A program made the translations under genes and the position numbers. 11,365 nucleotides of DNA, from positions 1 through 11,365 of the forward strand of contig JAIXYF010000194.1 in the NCBI GenBank assembly GCA_027490345.1. Direction: 5' to 3'. Below, piece after piece: positions 6,001 through 11,365 of the stretch; positions within the stretch are counted from its first letter, which is position 1, and each line of letters starts with the position of its first letter. The notes below the pieces were generated by a model that saw only the letters and a program-made list of their open reading frames with translations, was not told the origin of the DNA and made no database searches. This DNA comes from Novosphingobium sp. Lineage in GTDB: Bacteria; Pseudomonadota; Alphaproteobacteria; Sphingomonadales; Sphingomonadaceae.

Positions 6001-8676
6001 CTGTGGGAACTGAGCCGCGCTTCGAACGTGGAAGGGTTTGAACAAAGCGAACGCTATCAGCTCGGGCTCGATCTTGAGCGCTTCGTCGCGAGCAACGCGA
6101 CCCGGGTATATGCCATTTCGCAGCCGCTGGCGGATTTCCTGCGCAGCGAATGGGGCATTGAACGCAGCAAGATTGCCGTGCTGCCCAATGGTATCGACAG
6201 CGCCGCCTTTGCCGCCATCACCGCGAAACCGGCAAGCCGCTTCACGATCGGCTATGCGGGCGCGCTGGTGCCGTATGAAGGGCTCGATCTGCTGCTCGAA
6301 GCCGTGGCGCAGCTGCGTGCAGGCGGCGCCGACATAGCCGTGAAGCTGATCGGCGATGGCACCGCCCGCGATATGCTGGAAGCGTGCGTGCGCAGCCTGC
6401 GGCTGGAAAGCGTGGTGGAGTTTCTGGGCAAGCTTTCACCCGATGCGGCGCGCGCGCAGATTGCCGCATGCTCGCTGGTGTGCCTGCCGCGCCGCCCGGA
6501 CCGGGTGTGCGAGATCGTGCCGCCAATCAAGCTGGTTGAGACAATGGCGATGGGCGTGCCGCTGGTCCTGCCCGATCTGCCTGTGTTCCGCGCCGAAGCC
6601 GAAGATGGCAAGACGGCGCTGTTTTTCCGTGCGGGTGACAGCAGCGATCTGGCCCGCGCCATCGCGCAGGTTGAGGCCGATCAGGCAGCCGCAGCCGCCC
6701 GCGCCAGCGAAGCCCGCCGCCGTGCTCTGGCCGAACGGGACTGGCGCCAGGCCGTGGCCGTGGTCAGCGATGCCCTGATCCCGCGCAAGCCCGCCATCAC
6801 CGTTCGCGCTGAAAACACTGCTCCGCAGCAACTGGAAGCGGAAGATGATGCGGCACCGGAACTGGCCGCAGAACCCGCAGCAGGCGCAGAGCAGGCACAG
6901 GAAAACGCGGCAGCGGCCCAGCCGCTTGCCGCCGCAGCCGAGGCCGAGCTTCTGCAAGCGCAGGCTGATGATAGCCTTGCCGCCCTGCTGGTCGATGCGG
7001 AGCGCCTTGCGACCGTACTGGAAGCCGAAGGCATTGCCCCGTTCTTGCGCTATCTTGATGGCAAGCCCGGCTTATCCGAGGCAGAGCGAGTGCGTGAGCT
7101 GATGCGCATTGGCACGGCCCTTACCGATGCAGGGCATGGTCAGGCCGAAGCCCTGCTGGTTGAAGATGCGCTGCGGACCAACCGCACACCGATGGTGCTG
7201 ATGTGGGCCTATCGAACGTACGAACGGCTGGGCGATTTCACGCAGACCCGCCCGCTGCTCCGCGAGCTGGAAAGCCACCCGGACCTGACCGGCACACCGG
7301 CCGAAGCCGCGCGGATCGACAAATTGCGGGGCGGTCTGGCCAACCAGGTGGCCGTGCTCGAACTGATCGAGCCCCGCCAGCTCCGCGCCCTGGCGCCGGT
7401 GGGCAACCGCATCTGTTATATGCTGCACAACAGCCTGCCTTATTCCTCCGGCGGCTATGCCACACGCTCACACGGGGTCGCCACGGGCCTGCGTGATGCC
7501 GGGTTTGACGTGAACGTGATGACCCGGCCGGGCTATCCGCAGGATATCGTGACCGGGCTGGACGGCCAGATCGTGCCCGAGATCGACGAGATTGACGGTA
7601 TTCCCTATCACCGCACTTTCGAGCCGCCGCGCCGTTCTCTCAAATTCATCCATTATGTTCCCGAAGCGGCGCGGGTGCTGGAAGAACAGTATCGCAAGCT
7701 GCGCCCGGCGCTGGTGATTTCGGCCTCGAACCATGTTGTGGCGCTGCCCGCGCTGATCGCCTGTCGGCGGCTTGGCATTCCCTTCGTCTATGAAGTTCGC
7801 GGCTTCTGGGAAGTGACCAAGATGTCACGCGAGGAAGACTACGGTGAAAGCGCGGCCTACAAGCTTCAAAGCATGCTCGAAGCCGCTGTCTGCACCGAGG
7901 CGGATCACGTCTTCACGCTGACGCAGCCGATGCGTGAGGAATTGATCGAACGCAGCGTGGCGCCCGAGAAGATCGATCTGCTGCCCAACTCCTGCGATCC
8001 CACGAAGTTTGAACCGCGCGTGCCGGACAAGGATCTTGCAGCGCAGCTTGGCATTCCCGATGGCGTGCCGGTGATCGGATACATCGGCACTTTCGTGGAT
8101 TACGAAGGGCTGGAGGATCTGGCGCGGGCCTGCGGTCTGCTCAAACAGCGCGGCCATGCGTTCCGCCTGCTGCTGGTCGGCAACGAGAACACCTCGGGCA
8201 CCGATACCGGGCCGATTACGCGCATGATCGCCGAAGCCGCCGCCGAAGCGGACTTTTCCGATTGGCTGATCATGCCGGGCCGCGTGCCGCATGAAATGGT
8301 GCACAGCTATTACTCGCTGCTCGAAATCTGCCCCTTCCCGCGCAAGCCCTGGCCGGTATGCGAAATGGTTTCCCCGATGAAACCGCTCGAAGCGCTGGCG
8401 ATGGAAAAGCTGGTGATCGTATCCAGCGTGCGGGCGCTGGTCGAAATGATCGAGGATGATCGCACGGGCCTCGTCTTCACCAAGGGTGATATCACCAGCC
8501 TCGCCGATACGCTGGAGCGAGCGATGGCCTCGCCCGAACTGCGCAGCCGCCTCGGCAAGGCTGGCCGGGCGTGGGTCGAGGCGGAGCGGACATGGAAAGC
8601 CGTGGGGATCAAGGCCGCAGGCCTCCTTGCACCCTTTGCGGCGCCAGCCAGGGATGAGGCGGATAGGGTTGAATGA
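3022..8676 (+). CDS. Methyltransferase / long coiled coil / tandem GT4 glycosyltransferase fusion protein
   Basis: An 1884-residue cytoplasmic protein, possibly membrane-associated. Domains in order: (1) residues ~20-200, class I SAM methyltransferase, with IIDIGCSQG (53-61), acidic Asp78 in GLDSHPDA, GEVIEHQ (124-130) and LLKPGGTIVLTTPFG (143-157); (2) ~211-707, almost wholly helical, with no proline between P209 and P708 and no tryptophan between 104 and 795, Ala-rich heptads with 28-residue repeats; (3) ~683-716, amphipathic and hydrophobic, then Arg-rich; (4) ~720-855, helical; (5) ~861-1250, GT4; (6) ~1258-1320, Ala/Glu/Gln-rich linker; (7) ~1321-1455, TPR-like helical; (8) ~1461-1870, second GT4. 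Each GT4 has GY-x-x-R-T/S, TRPGYP, SNHV-x-ALPALIA, a CE-x8-E signature (E1164/E1173 and E1781/E1790) and a K three residues before the second E. AGGG precedes the ATG by 7 bases. The stop overlaps the next gene as ATGA. Chain polymerisation, methyl capping and length control are inferred from WbdD/WbdA; linkage and acceptor are unknown. Confidence 0.93.
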   Translation: MSKSPTEPEAAEHPVAADRISELYNGTVATPQASQIARERIHWMCSRVQGNRIIDIGCSQGITAILLAREGFHVTGLDSHPDAIVFAAEAAERETEAVAARLRWDRRDLYEFEDDTGYDTAILGEVIEHQAAPDRFLRAAMRLLKPGGTIVLTTPFGLHPHEDHKVTLLPADVVRMAEACDCAVSEIDVTDGYIRMVANLVAQGTAAQPRTAEELLRITSAGALAAQERHYELMAKRGAVVEARTKDIAKHTATIADLKTAADARTKALRALEADLAASRSDLDTARAAETRAQADLAAAQTAGAAAAQALQAALLDKSAAEGAMKAALAKAAEVEAALKLAQTETGELSAAFRAVQAEAGDIKAALKSAHVTVERLTAAQAATLLDLAKTQAGFKSAEETTQRMLTELAGTKDEQAATAAALAETSAELAGTTAQLTAAQSALAAAESSIERLSAEHTGVLALLDDVQSALDAAERTIDRQSAEQTSVQAQLAEAQTALEAAEDTIDRLSAEQAGTLTELAAAQAGLQTAEAALGQLSAEQTATRADLAKARSSLKTAEAKVAQLSSEQADTLTRLAHANTERKALATDLEEMRDCVQGLRENIARQDLDQLKLRDKFDSAKKQLQELRRELGRRETERNRLATRLAEAEAEAAREKRRANISERAQQRAFATYERQANALKQSIAYRLGMMLLQGFKSVQAFFGLPGKLLALRRRAHGAQSVSALGGKDYTLLLARLGTDGFAAACAMIDRLALPGPSRASAYTALARALQSKDPMACARAAALAEEADPHPWRAKWLAFRMYDAGQLVEPARMLRELAGETALSASEETRAAQIEALADLYEIKPLLPYVGKAPYVPKPNAMLYVAASAQPYHVSGYSVRTGALLSALRDSGIELTVATRPGYPWDRRDSTQTAGSTTTEHGGITYHHFRQPAQDMPLDVYIERAAAAIGRLAKTNKVAVIHAASNHVNALPALIAARQLGIPFHFEMRGLWELSRASNVEGFEQSERYQLGLDLERFVASNATRVYAISQPLADFLRSEWGIERSKIAVLPNGIDSAAFAAITAKPASRFTIGYAGALVPYEGLDLLLEAVAQLRAGGADIAVKLIGDGTARDMLEACVRSLRLESVVEFLGKLSPDAARAQIAACSLVCLPRRPDRVCEIVPPIKLVETMAMGVPLVLPDLPVFRAEAEDGKTALFFRAGDSSDLARAIAQVEADQAAAAARASEARRRALAERDWRQAVAVVSDALIPRKPAITVRAENTAPQQLEAEDDAAPELAAEPAAGAEQAQENAAAAQPLAAAAEAELLQAQADDSLAALLVDAERLATVLEAEGIAPFLRYLDGKPGLSEAERVRELMRIGTALTDAGHGQAEALLVEDALRTNRTPMVLMWAYRTYERLGDFTQTRPLLRELESHPDLTGTPAEAARIDKLRGGLANQVAVLELIEPRQLRALAPVGNRICYMLHNSLPYSSGGYATRSHGVATGLRDAGFDVNVMTRPGYPQDIVTGLDGQIVPEIDEIDGIPYHRTFEPPRRSLKFIHYVPEAARVLEEQYRKLRPALVISASNHVVALPALIACRRLGIPFVYEVRGFWEVTKMSREEDYGESAAYKLQSMLEAAVCTEADHVFTLTQPMREELIERSVAPEKIDLLPNSCDPTKFEPRVPDKDLAAQLGIPDGVPVIGYIGTFVDYEGLEDLARACGLLKQRGHAFRLLLVGNENTSGTDTGPITRMIAEAAAEADFSDWLIMPGRVPHEMVHSYYSLLEICPFPRKPWPVCEMVSPMKPLEALAMEKLVIVSSVRALVEMIEDDRTGLVFTKGDITSLADTLERAMASPELRSRLGKAGRAWVEAERTWKAVGIKAAGLLAPFAAPARDEADRVE
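4141..4791 (+). repeat. 28-residue (84-bp) coiled-coil repeats within the fusion protein
   Basis: Residues 374-590 hold diverged repeats of exactly four heptads each, starting at residues 374, 423, 451, 479, 507, 535 and 563 (the last degenerates after its middle). The recurrent pattern is hydrophobic-x-R/Q-L-S/T-A-E-Q, then L-A-x-A-Q/R-x-x-L-x-x-A-E. Weaker units in the same phase precede them (346-373 and perhaps 318-345). A 21-residue, three-heptad piece (402-422) separates the first unit from the rest and keeps the heptad register. DNA copies are clearly related but diverged, so the array is not a recent expansion. Confidence 0.85.
4241..4321 (+). repeat. 63-bp-spaced direct repeat inside the coiled coil
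   Basis: CCGAACTGGCCGGGACAA at 4241-4258 recurs as CCGAATTGGCCGGGACAA at 4304-4321, with one mismatch in 18. The offset is 63 bp, which is 21 residues or three heptads. At the protein level this is TELAGTK (407-413) against AELAGTT (428-434). It is the best-conserved DNA repeat I found in the coiled coil and looks like the trace of a slippage or duplication event of whole heptads. Confidence 0.7.
5179..6771 (+). repeat. Module copy 1: helical region + GT4 glycosyltransferase (residues ~720-1250)
   Basis: First copy of an internally duplicated module. The helical part (720-855) leads into a GT-B fold that starts near NAMLYVAASAQPYHVSGYS and continues with TRPGYPWD (902-909), ASNHVNALPALIAARQLGIPF, MRGLWE, VLPNGID (1053-1059), IGYAGALVPYEGL and CEIVPPIKLVETMAMGVP. 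All GT4 hallmarks are present, so this copy looks active. Donor and linkage cannot be read from sequence. Confidence 0.85.
6982..8637 (+). repeat. Module copy 2: TPR-like helical region + GT4 glycosyltransferase (residues ~1321-1872)
   Basis: Second copy of the module. A helical stretch with TPR-like character (for example WAYRTYERLGDFTQTRPLL, 1395-1413) precedes a GT-B fold with SGGYATRSHG, TRPGYPQD (1501-1508), ASNHVVALPALIACRRLGIPF, VRGFWE, LLPNSCDP, IGYIGTFVDYEGL and CEMVSPMKPLEALAME. The stretch GCGCTGCCCGCGCTGATCGC at 7741-7760 matches 5938-5957 of copy 1 at 19 of 20 bases. Elsewhere the copies have diverged widely, so different donors or linkages are plausible. Confidence 0.85.
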
Positions 8677-9710
8677 CCACGGACTTTTCAATGATTGATG
8701 CCCGCACTGACGGCCCCCGCTTCCTGCGCGGGGTGCGAACCAAATTTGCATCCCTTTCGCCGGGCGATCACAAGTTCAGCGTAGCGGTTGGCCCCACGCG
8801 CGTGCACTTTTCCGCTCGCATCGTGCGCCAGGCGAAGCAGTTGCTGTTCACGTTTCATGGTGCGGTCGACCGCGAACGGCACAAGAGCGCGCCCTTCAAC
8901 GGGTTCTTCCCCGGTTTGCAAGATACCCACCAGATCGCCATCAGCGATCCTTCGCTGGCGGAATCGCGCGATTTCCGGGTCGCGTGGTTTGCCGGTCATG
9001 CAGGCTTCGATACGCAATATCATGTGCGCGGAGCGCTGCGCACAATCGCCAAGGCGCTGCAGATCGAGCGCACGATCTATTTCGGCACGTCGGCGGGCGG
9101 CTTTGCGGCGCTCTATTTTGCCTATTTCGCCCCGCGCAGCATTGCGCTTGTGTTCAATCCGCAGACCCACATTCCCTCGTATCATGGCACGCTGGTCACC
9201 CGCTACCGCGAGGTGTGCTGGCCATCGCTTGCCAGCAATGAGGAACTGGACGGGGTGACTTGTGCCGATCTCGCCGCACTCTATGGGCAGGGGTTCCGCA
9301 ACACGATCATCTACAACCAGTCGATGGGCGATCGCCACCACGCTGCGCTCCATATGCCCCGGTTCGTCGGTGCGCTGGCCGGGAAGCCCTTTGCCCGGCA
9401 CTTCCTGCTGCACAGCGATTACAAGGGTGTGGACGGCCATGTCAGCGATCATCCCGCCTATCTCGAATGGGTCAAAGCCGTTACCGCCTGCCCCAGCGAT
9501 GATCCGCGCGATCTGCTGAAAACCTGGCATGCAGTGCGCAGCCTTTCGCAGCCTGCAGCGGATGTGGCTGCAGCTGGCGCAGCATCTGCGGCCACCTCGG
9601 CGGGCGGCAAACCCATGGCTGGCACCCCCGCTCCGGCCAAGGCCCTTTTCCGACCCGAGGATATTGAAACTGCGCGGCGCCTTCGCGCCTTTCAGGAGGC
9701 AAGCCGATGA
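8673..9710 (+). CDS. Alpha/beta-hydrolase-fold protein of a polysaccharide locus, exact function unknown
   Basis: A 345-residue protein with an alpha/beta-hydrolase look. Residues 56-63 (QLLFTFHG) resemble the first core strand and oxyanion region, GTSAGG (138-143) is a nucleophile elbow with Ser140, and a likely acid (Asp220 in SMGDRHH) and base (His256 in DGHVSDH) follow in the right order. I see no signal peptide, so it probably acts in the cytoplasm on nascent glycan or an activated donor. Residues ~292-325 are Ala/Gly/Pro-rich and probably disordered, and the C-terminus is a charged helix. The ATG at 8673 overlaps the previous stop as ATGA, with AGGG (8665-8668) just upstream; ATG 8691 is a weaker alternative. 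It could be a deacylase, an acyltransferase using this fold, or a carbohydrate esterase. The fold is fairly secure; the reaction is not. Confidence 0.75.
   Translation: MTTDFSMIDARTDGPRFLRGVRTKFASLSPGDHKFSVAVGPTRVHFSARIVRQAKQLLFTFHGAVDRERHKSAPFNGFFPGLQDTHQIAISDPSLAESRDFRVAWFAGHAGFDTQYHVRGALRTIAKALQIERTIYFGTSAGGFAALYFAYFAPRSIALVFNPQTHIPSYHGTLVTRYREVCWPSLASNEELDGVTCADLAALYGQGFRNTIIYNQSMGDRHHAALHMPRFVGALAGKPFARHFLLHSDYKGVDGHVSDHPAYLEWVKAVTACPSDDPRDLLKTWHAVRSLSQPAADVAAAGAASAATSAGGKPMAGTPAPAKALFRPEDIETARRLRAFQEASR
9694..9699 (+). promoter_or_regulatory. Strong Shine-Dalgarno for the GSCFA gene
   Basis: AGGAGG lies 7 bases before the ATG at 9707, inside the last codons of the upstream gene. It is the best ribosome-binding site in the window and fixes the start, which also forms an ATGA overlap with the upstream stop. 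Confidence 0.85.
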
Positions 9711-10741
9711 ACAATCCCTACCGCGGCAAGCCATCGCGCAGCTTCTGGCGCAGCGCAATCAGCGAACGCCATGTCGCTGATTTCACCGAGTTGTGGGAGC
9801 CGATGCCGCTGGTCAAGGCCGACAAAGTGGCCACGGCCGGGAGCTGCTTTGCCCAGCATATCGGCCGCAACTTGCGCATCCGCGGCGCCAATTACATGGA
9901 TTGCGAGCCCGCGCCGCCGGTGTTCGGCAACGAAGCCGACGCGCGCCGCTTCGGATTTGGCGTGTTTTCCTGCCGCTATGGCAATGTCTACACCGCGCGC
10001 CAGCTGCTGCAATTGGCGCAGGAAGCCTTTGGCCAGCGCCATCCGGGCGAAGTTGTGTGGCAAAAGCAGGACCGCTTTTTCGATGCGCTGCGCCCCGGGA
10101 TCGATCCGGTAGGCCATGCCGCAGCTGCTGATGTGATCAGCGCGCGCCAGCGCCATCTGGCCGCAGTGCGCGCGATGTTCGAAACGCTCGATGTCTTCGT
10201 GTTCACGCTGGGCCTGACCGAAGGCTGGGAAAGCTGCGAAGACGGCACGATGTTTCCGACCGCACCCGGCACCATCGCAGGCAGCCATGAACCGGACCGC
10301 TATGCCATGCGCAACTTGCGCTACGGCGAGGTTCTGGCGGACATGGAAGCGTTCTGGGCGCTACTCAAGGCCGTCAACCCCGCTGCGCGCATGCTGCTGA
10401 CGGTATCGCCCGTGCCGCTTGTTGCCACGGCGACCGATCAGCATGTGCTGCCCGCCACGATCTATTCGAAATCGGTGCTGCGCGCGGTGGCGGGAGATCT
10501 GGCGGCCGATCACGAAGGCATCCACTATTTCCCTTCGTATGAACTGATCATAGGCCACCCCTCACGCGGGATGTTCTTCGATCCCGATCTGCGCGAAGTG
10601 AACGATTTCGGGGTGAATCTGGTGATGAACCAGTTCTTCACCGGCCATCTCGCCGAGGAATTCAGCACGCCGACGGCCATTCAGGCCGAAGACGAGTTCG
10701 AAGTGATCTGCGACGAGGGACGCATTACCGAAGACCTTTGA
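9707..10741 (+). CDS. GSCFA-domain protein (SGNH-hydrolase-like), probable glycan-modifying enzyme
   Basis: A 344-residue protein with the signature that names the family, GSCFA, at residues 45-49 (candidate nucleophile Ser46), after an N-terminal segment SFWRSAISERHVADF typical of the group. Further conserved-looking blocks are FTLGLTEGWES (166-176), LLTVSPVPLVAT (230-241) and FPSYELI (275-281). GSCFA proteins are grouped with SGNH-type esterases and acyl-handling enzymes, but I know of no settled reaction for this branch. The D-x-x-H near the end of classical SGNH enzymes is not obvious: the segment after residue 291 reads FDPDLREVNDFGVN, and the only nearby His is His284. There is no signal peptide. 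Coupling to the hydrolase-fold gene suggests they act on the same product, perhaps in O-acyl addition or removal. Confidence 0.85.
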   Translation: MNNPYRGKPSRSFWRSAISERHVADFTELWEPMPLVKADKVATAGSCFAQHIGRNLRIRGANYMDCEPAPPVFGNEADARRFGFGVFSCRYGNVYTARQLLQLAQEAFGQRHPGEVVWQKQDRFFDALRPGIDPVGHAAAADVISARQRHLAAVRAMFETLDVFVFTLGLTEGWESCEDGTMFPTAPGTIAGSHEPDRYAMRNLRYGEVLADMEAFWALLKAVNPAARMLLTVSPVPLVATATDQHVLPATIYSKSVLRAVAGDLAADHEGIHYFPSYELIIGHPSRGMFFDPDLREVNDFGVNLVMNQFFTGHLAEEFSTPTAIQAEDEFEVICDEGRITEDL

Positions 10742-10801
10742 CCTCGTGGTTACGTACGATTACGAGCATCGCCGACGCTTTTGGGGGCATTCCGACTTAC
10801 C
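10742..10801 (+). other. Short intergenic gap before the sulfotransferase gene
   Basis: Sixty bases without a gene. A TACGTA palindrome (10751-10756) and two TTACG words 10 bases apart (10750 and 10760) are visible, but no recognisable -35/-10 pair, operator or terminator. GGGGG at 10783-10787 is 14 bases before the ATG, too far for a good Shine-Dalgarno. It is the only gap after 3022; the earlier junctions downstream of that point are overlaps. Confidence 0.5.
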
Positions 10802-11365
10802 ATGACCGAATCAACCATCGCACCCGGTGGAGCGGACGCCCTGCATCCGGACGAAGTGCCCGACGAAGTGTTTGTCGTGATTTGCGGCATGCCGCGCTCC
10901 GGCACCCGGCAGTTCGCCGATTTCCTCAATCGTCATCCCGCCATTGCCGTGCAGGGCGAGATCCGCCATTCGTTGATCCGGAGTGTCCGCAAGCTGCTTA
11001 GCGCGGCCGATGCGGCTTATCCCTCGGGCTATGCGGCCTCCTATTATCACAAAAAGCGCGCCCGCGCCGTGGCTGATCTGTTCTCCGGCCTTTCCAAGGG
11101 TCGCCGCGTCTCGAAGCCCAAGGCCACCATCTACGGCTTCAAGACCCCGCTTGCGGAACATTACCGCACTTATGTCACTGAGATTGTTGGCGATAGCTTT
11201 GCGCATACCAACTATTTCTACTGCATCCGCAACGTGGTGGATTGCTATCTTTCGCTGATTGAAATGCCTTGGTTCCTCGATGGGCCGAACGAATACATCA
11301 CGAGCTATATCAATAGCCTGGGCGATGCAGTGGCGCTCCATGAACAGGCGGCGGCCAGCGGATCG
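10802..11365 (+). CDS. Sulfotransferase, N-terminal 188 residues (runs off the window end)
   Basis: The frame opens at ATG 10802 and is still open at the last base, giving 188 residues without a stop. Seen: a beta strand then GMPRSGTRQF (29-38), the 5'-phosphosulfate-binding loop of PAPS-dependent sulfotransferases; YGFKTPLAEHY (111-121), which recalls the conserved strand after the loop; and CIRNVVDCYLSL (141-152), matching the 3'-phosphate-binding R-N-x-x-D-x-x-x-S pattern with Arg143, Asp147 and Ser151. The family transfers sulfate from PAPS to a hydroxyl or amino group. Here a sugar of the locus polysaccharide is the likely acceptor, by context only. It has no good ribosome-binding site and follows a 60-bp gap. 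An in-frame TTG at 10781 is a poor alternative start. The C-terminal part is outside the window. Confidence 0.85.
   Translation, partial: MTESTIAPGGADALHPDEVPDEVFVVICGMPRSGTRQFADFLNRHPAIAVQGEIRHSLIRSVRKLLSAADAAYPSGYAASYYHKKRARAVADLFSGLSKGRRVSKPKATIYGFKTPLAEHYRTYVTEIVGDSFAHTNYFYCIRNVVDCYLSLIEMPWFLDGPNEYITSYINSLGDAVALHEQAAASGS

Noticed and set aside
7825..8751. 308-codon minus-strand frame opposite the second GT4 domain
   Set aside because: It is the complement of conserved GT4 sequence and crosses the gene junction; no domain could be recognised.
8688..9758. 356-codon minus-strand frame opposite the hydrolase-fold gene
   Set aside because: The plus-strand gene has coupled start and stop signals and a GTSAGG motif; the complement has no motif or ribosome-binding site that I can see.
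10738..11001. 87-codon plus-strand frame starting TTG over the GSCFA stop
   Set aside because: It is out of frame with the sulfotransferase, has a random Arg-rich composition, and the PAPS-binding motifs lie in the other frame starting at 10802.

Overview
The window is a continuous stretch of a capsule or exopolysaccharide locus, with every gene on the + strand. The GC-rich sequence, the strong preference for G/C at third codon positions and the style of the export and glycosyltransferase proteins suggest an alphaproteobacterium, possibly a sphingomonad. That placement is an impression from the sequence, not a database result.

Layout. Bases 1-464 are the 3' end of an SLBB-type outer-membrane polysaccharide export protein. 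Bases 482-1612 and 1609-2931 are wecB and wecC, overlapping by ATGA, which turn UDP-GlcNAc into UDP-ManNAc and then UDP-ManNAcA. A 90-bp gap follows, holding a 12-bp tandem repeat that ends in the ribosome-binding site of the next gene. Bases 3022-8676 encode one 1884-residue protein: a SAM methyltransferase, then about 500 proline-free residues dominated by an Ala-rich coiled coil with 28-residue repeats, then two copies of a [helical region + GT4 glycosyltransferase] module. Three possible tailoring genes follow: an alpha/beta-hydrolase-fold protein (8673-9710), a GSCFA-family protein (9707-10741), and a sulfotransferase (10802-11365) cut off by the window end. Most junctions are ATGA overlaps or short gaps, so this reads as one operon. 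No RNA gene, insertion sequence, CRISPR array or convincing terminator was seen, and no stretch over 300 bases lacks a gene.

How the genes may work together (inference). WecB and WecC supply ManNAcA. The large protein would polymerise the glycan with its two GT4 domains and may cap it by methylation. The long coiled coil between the capping domain and the polymerising domains recalls the E. coli O9a WbdD/WbdA system. There a methyltransferase-kinase with a coiled-coil 'molecular ruler' (WbdD) sets the chain length made by a separate two-domain GT4 polymerase (WbdA). Here the equivalent parts appear in one polypeptide and without a kinase domain. The hydrolase-like, GSCFA and sulfotransferase proteins would decorate or trim the chain, and the SLBB protein would take part in export across the outer membrane. 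The single-chain architecture is the most interesting item in the window.
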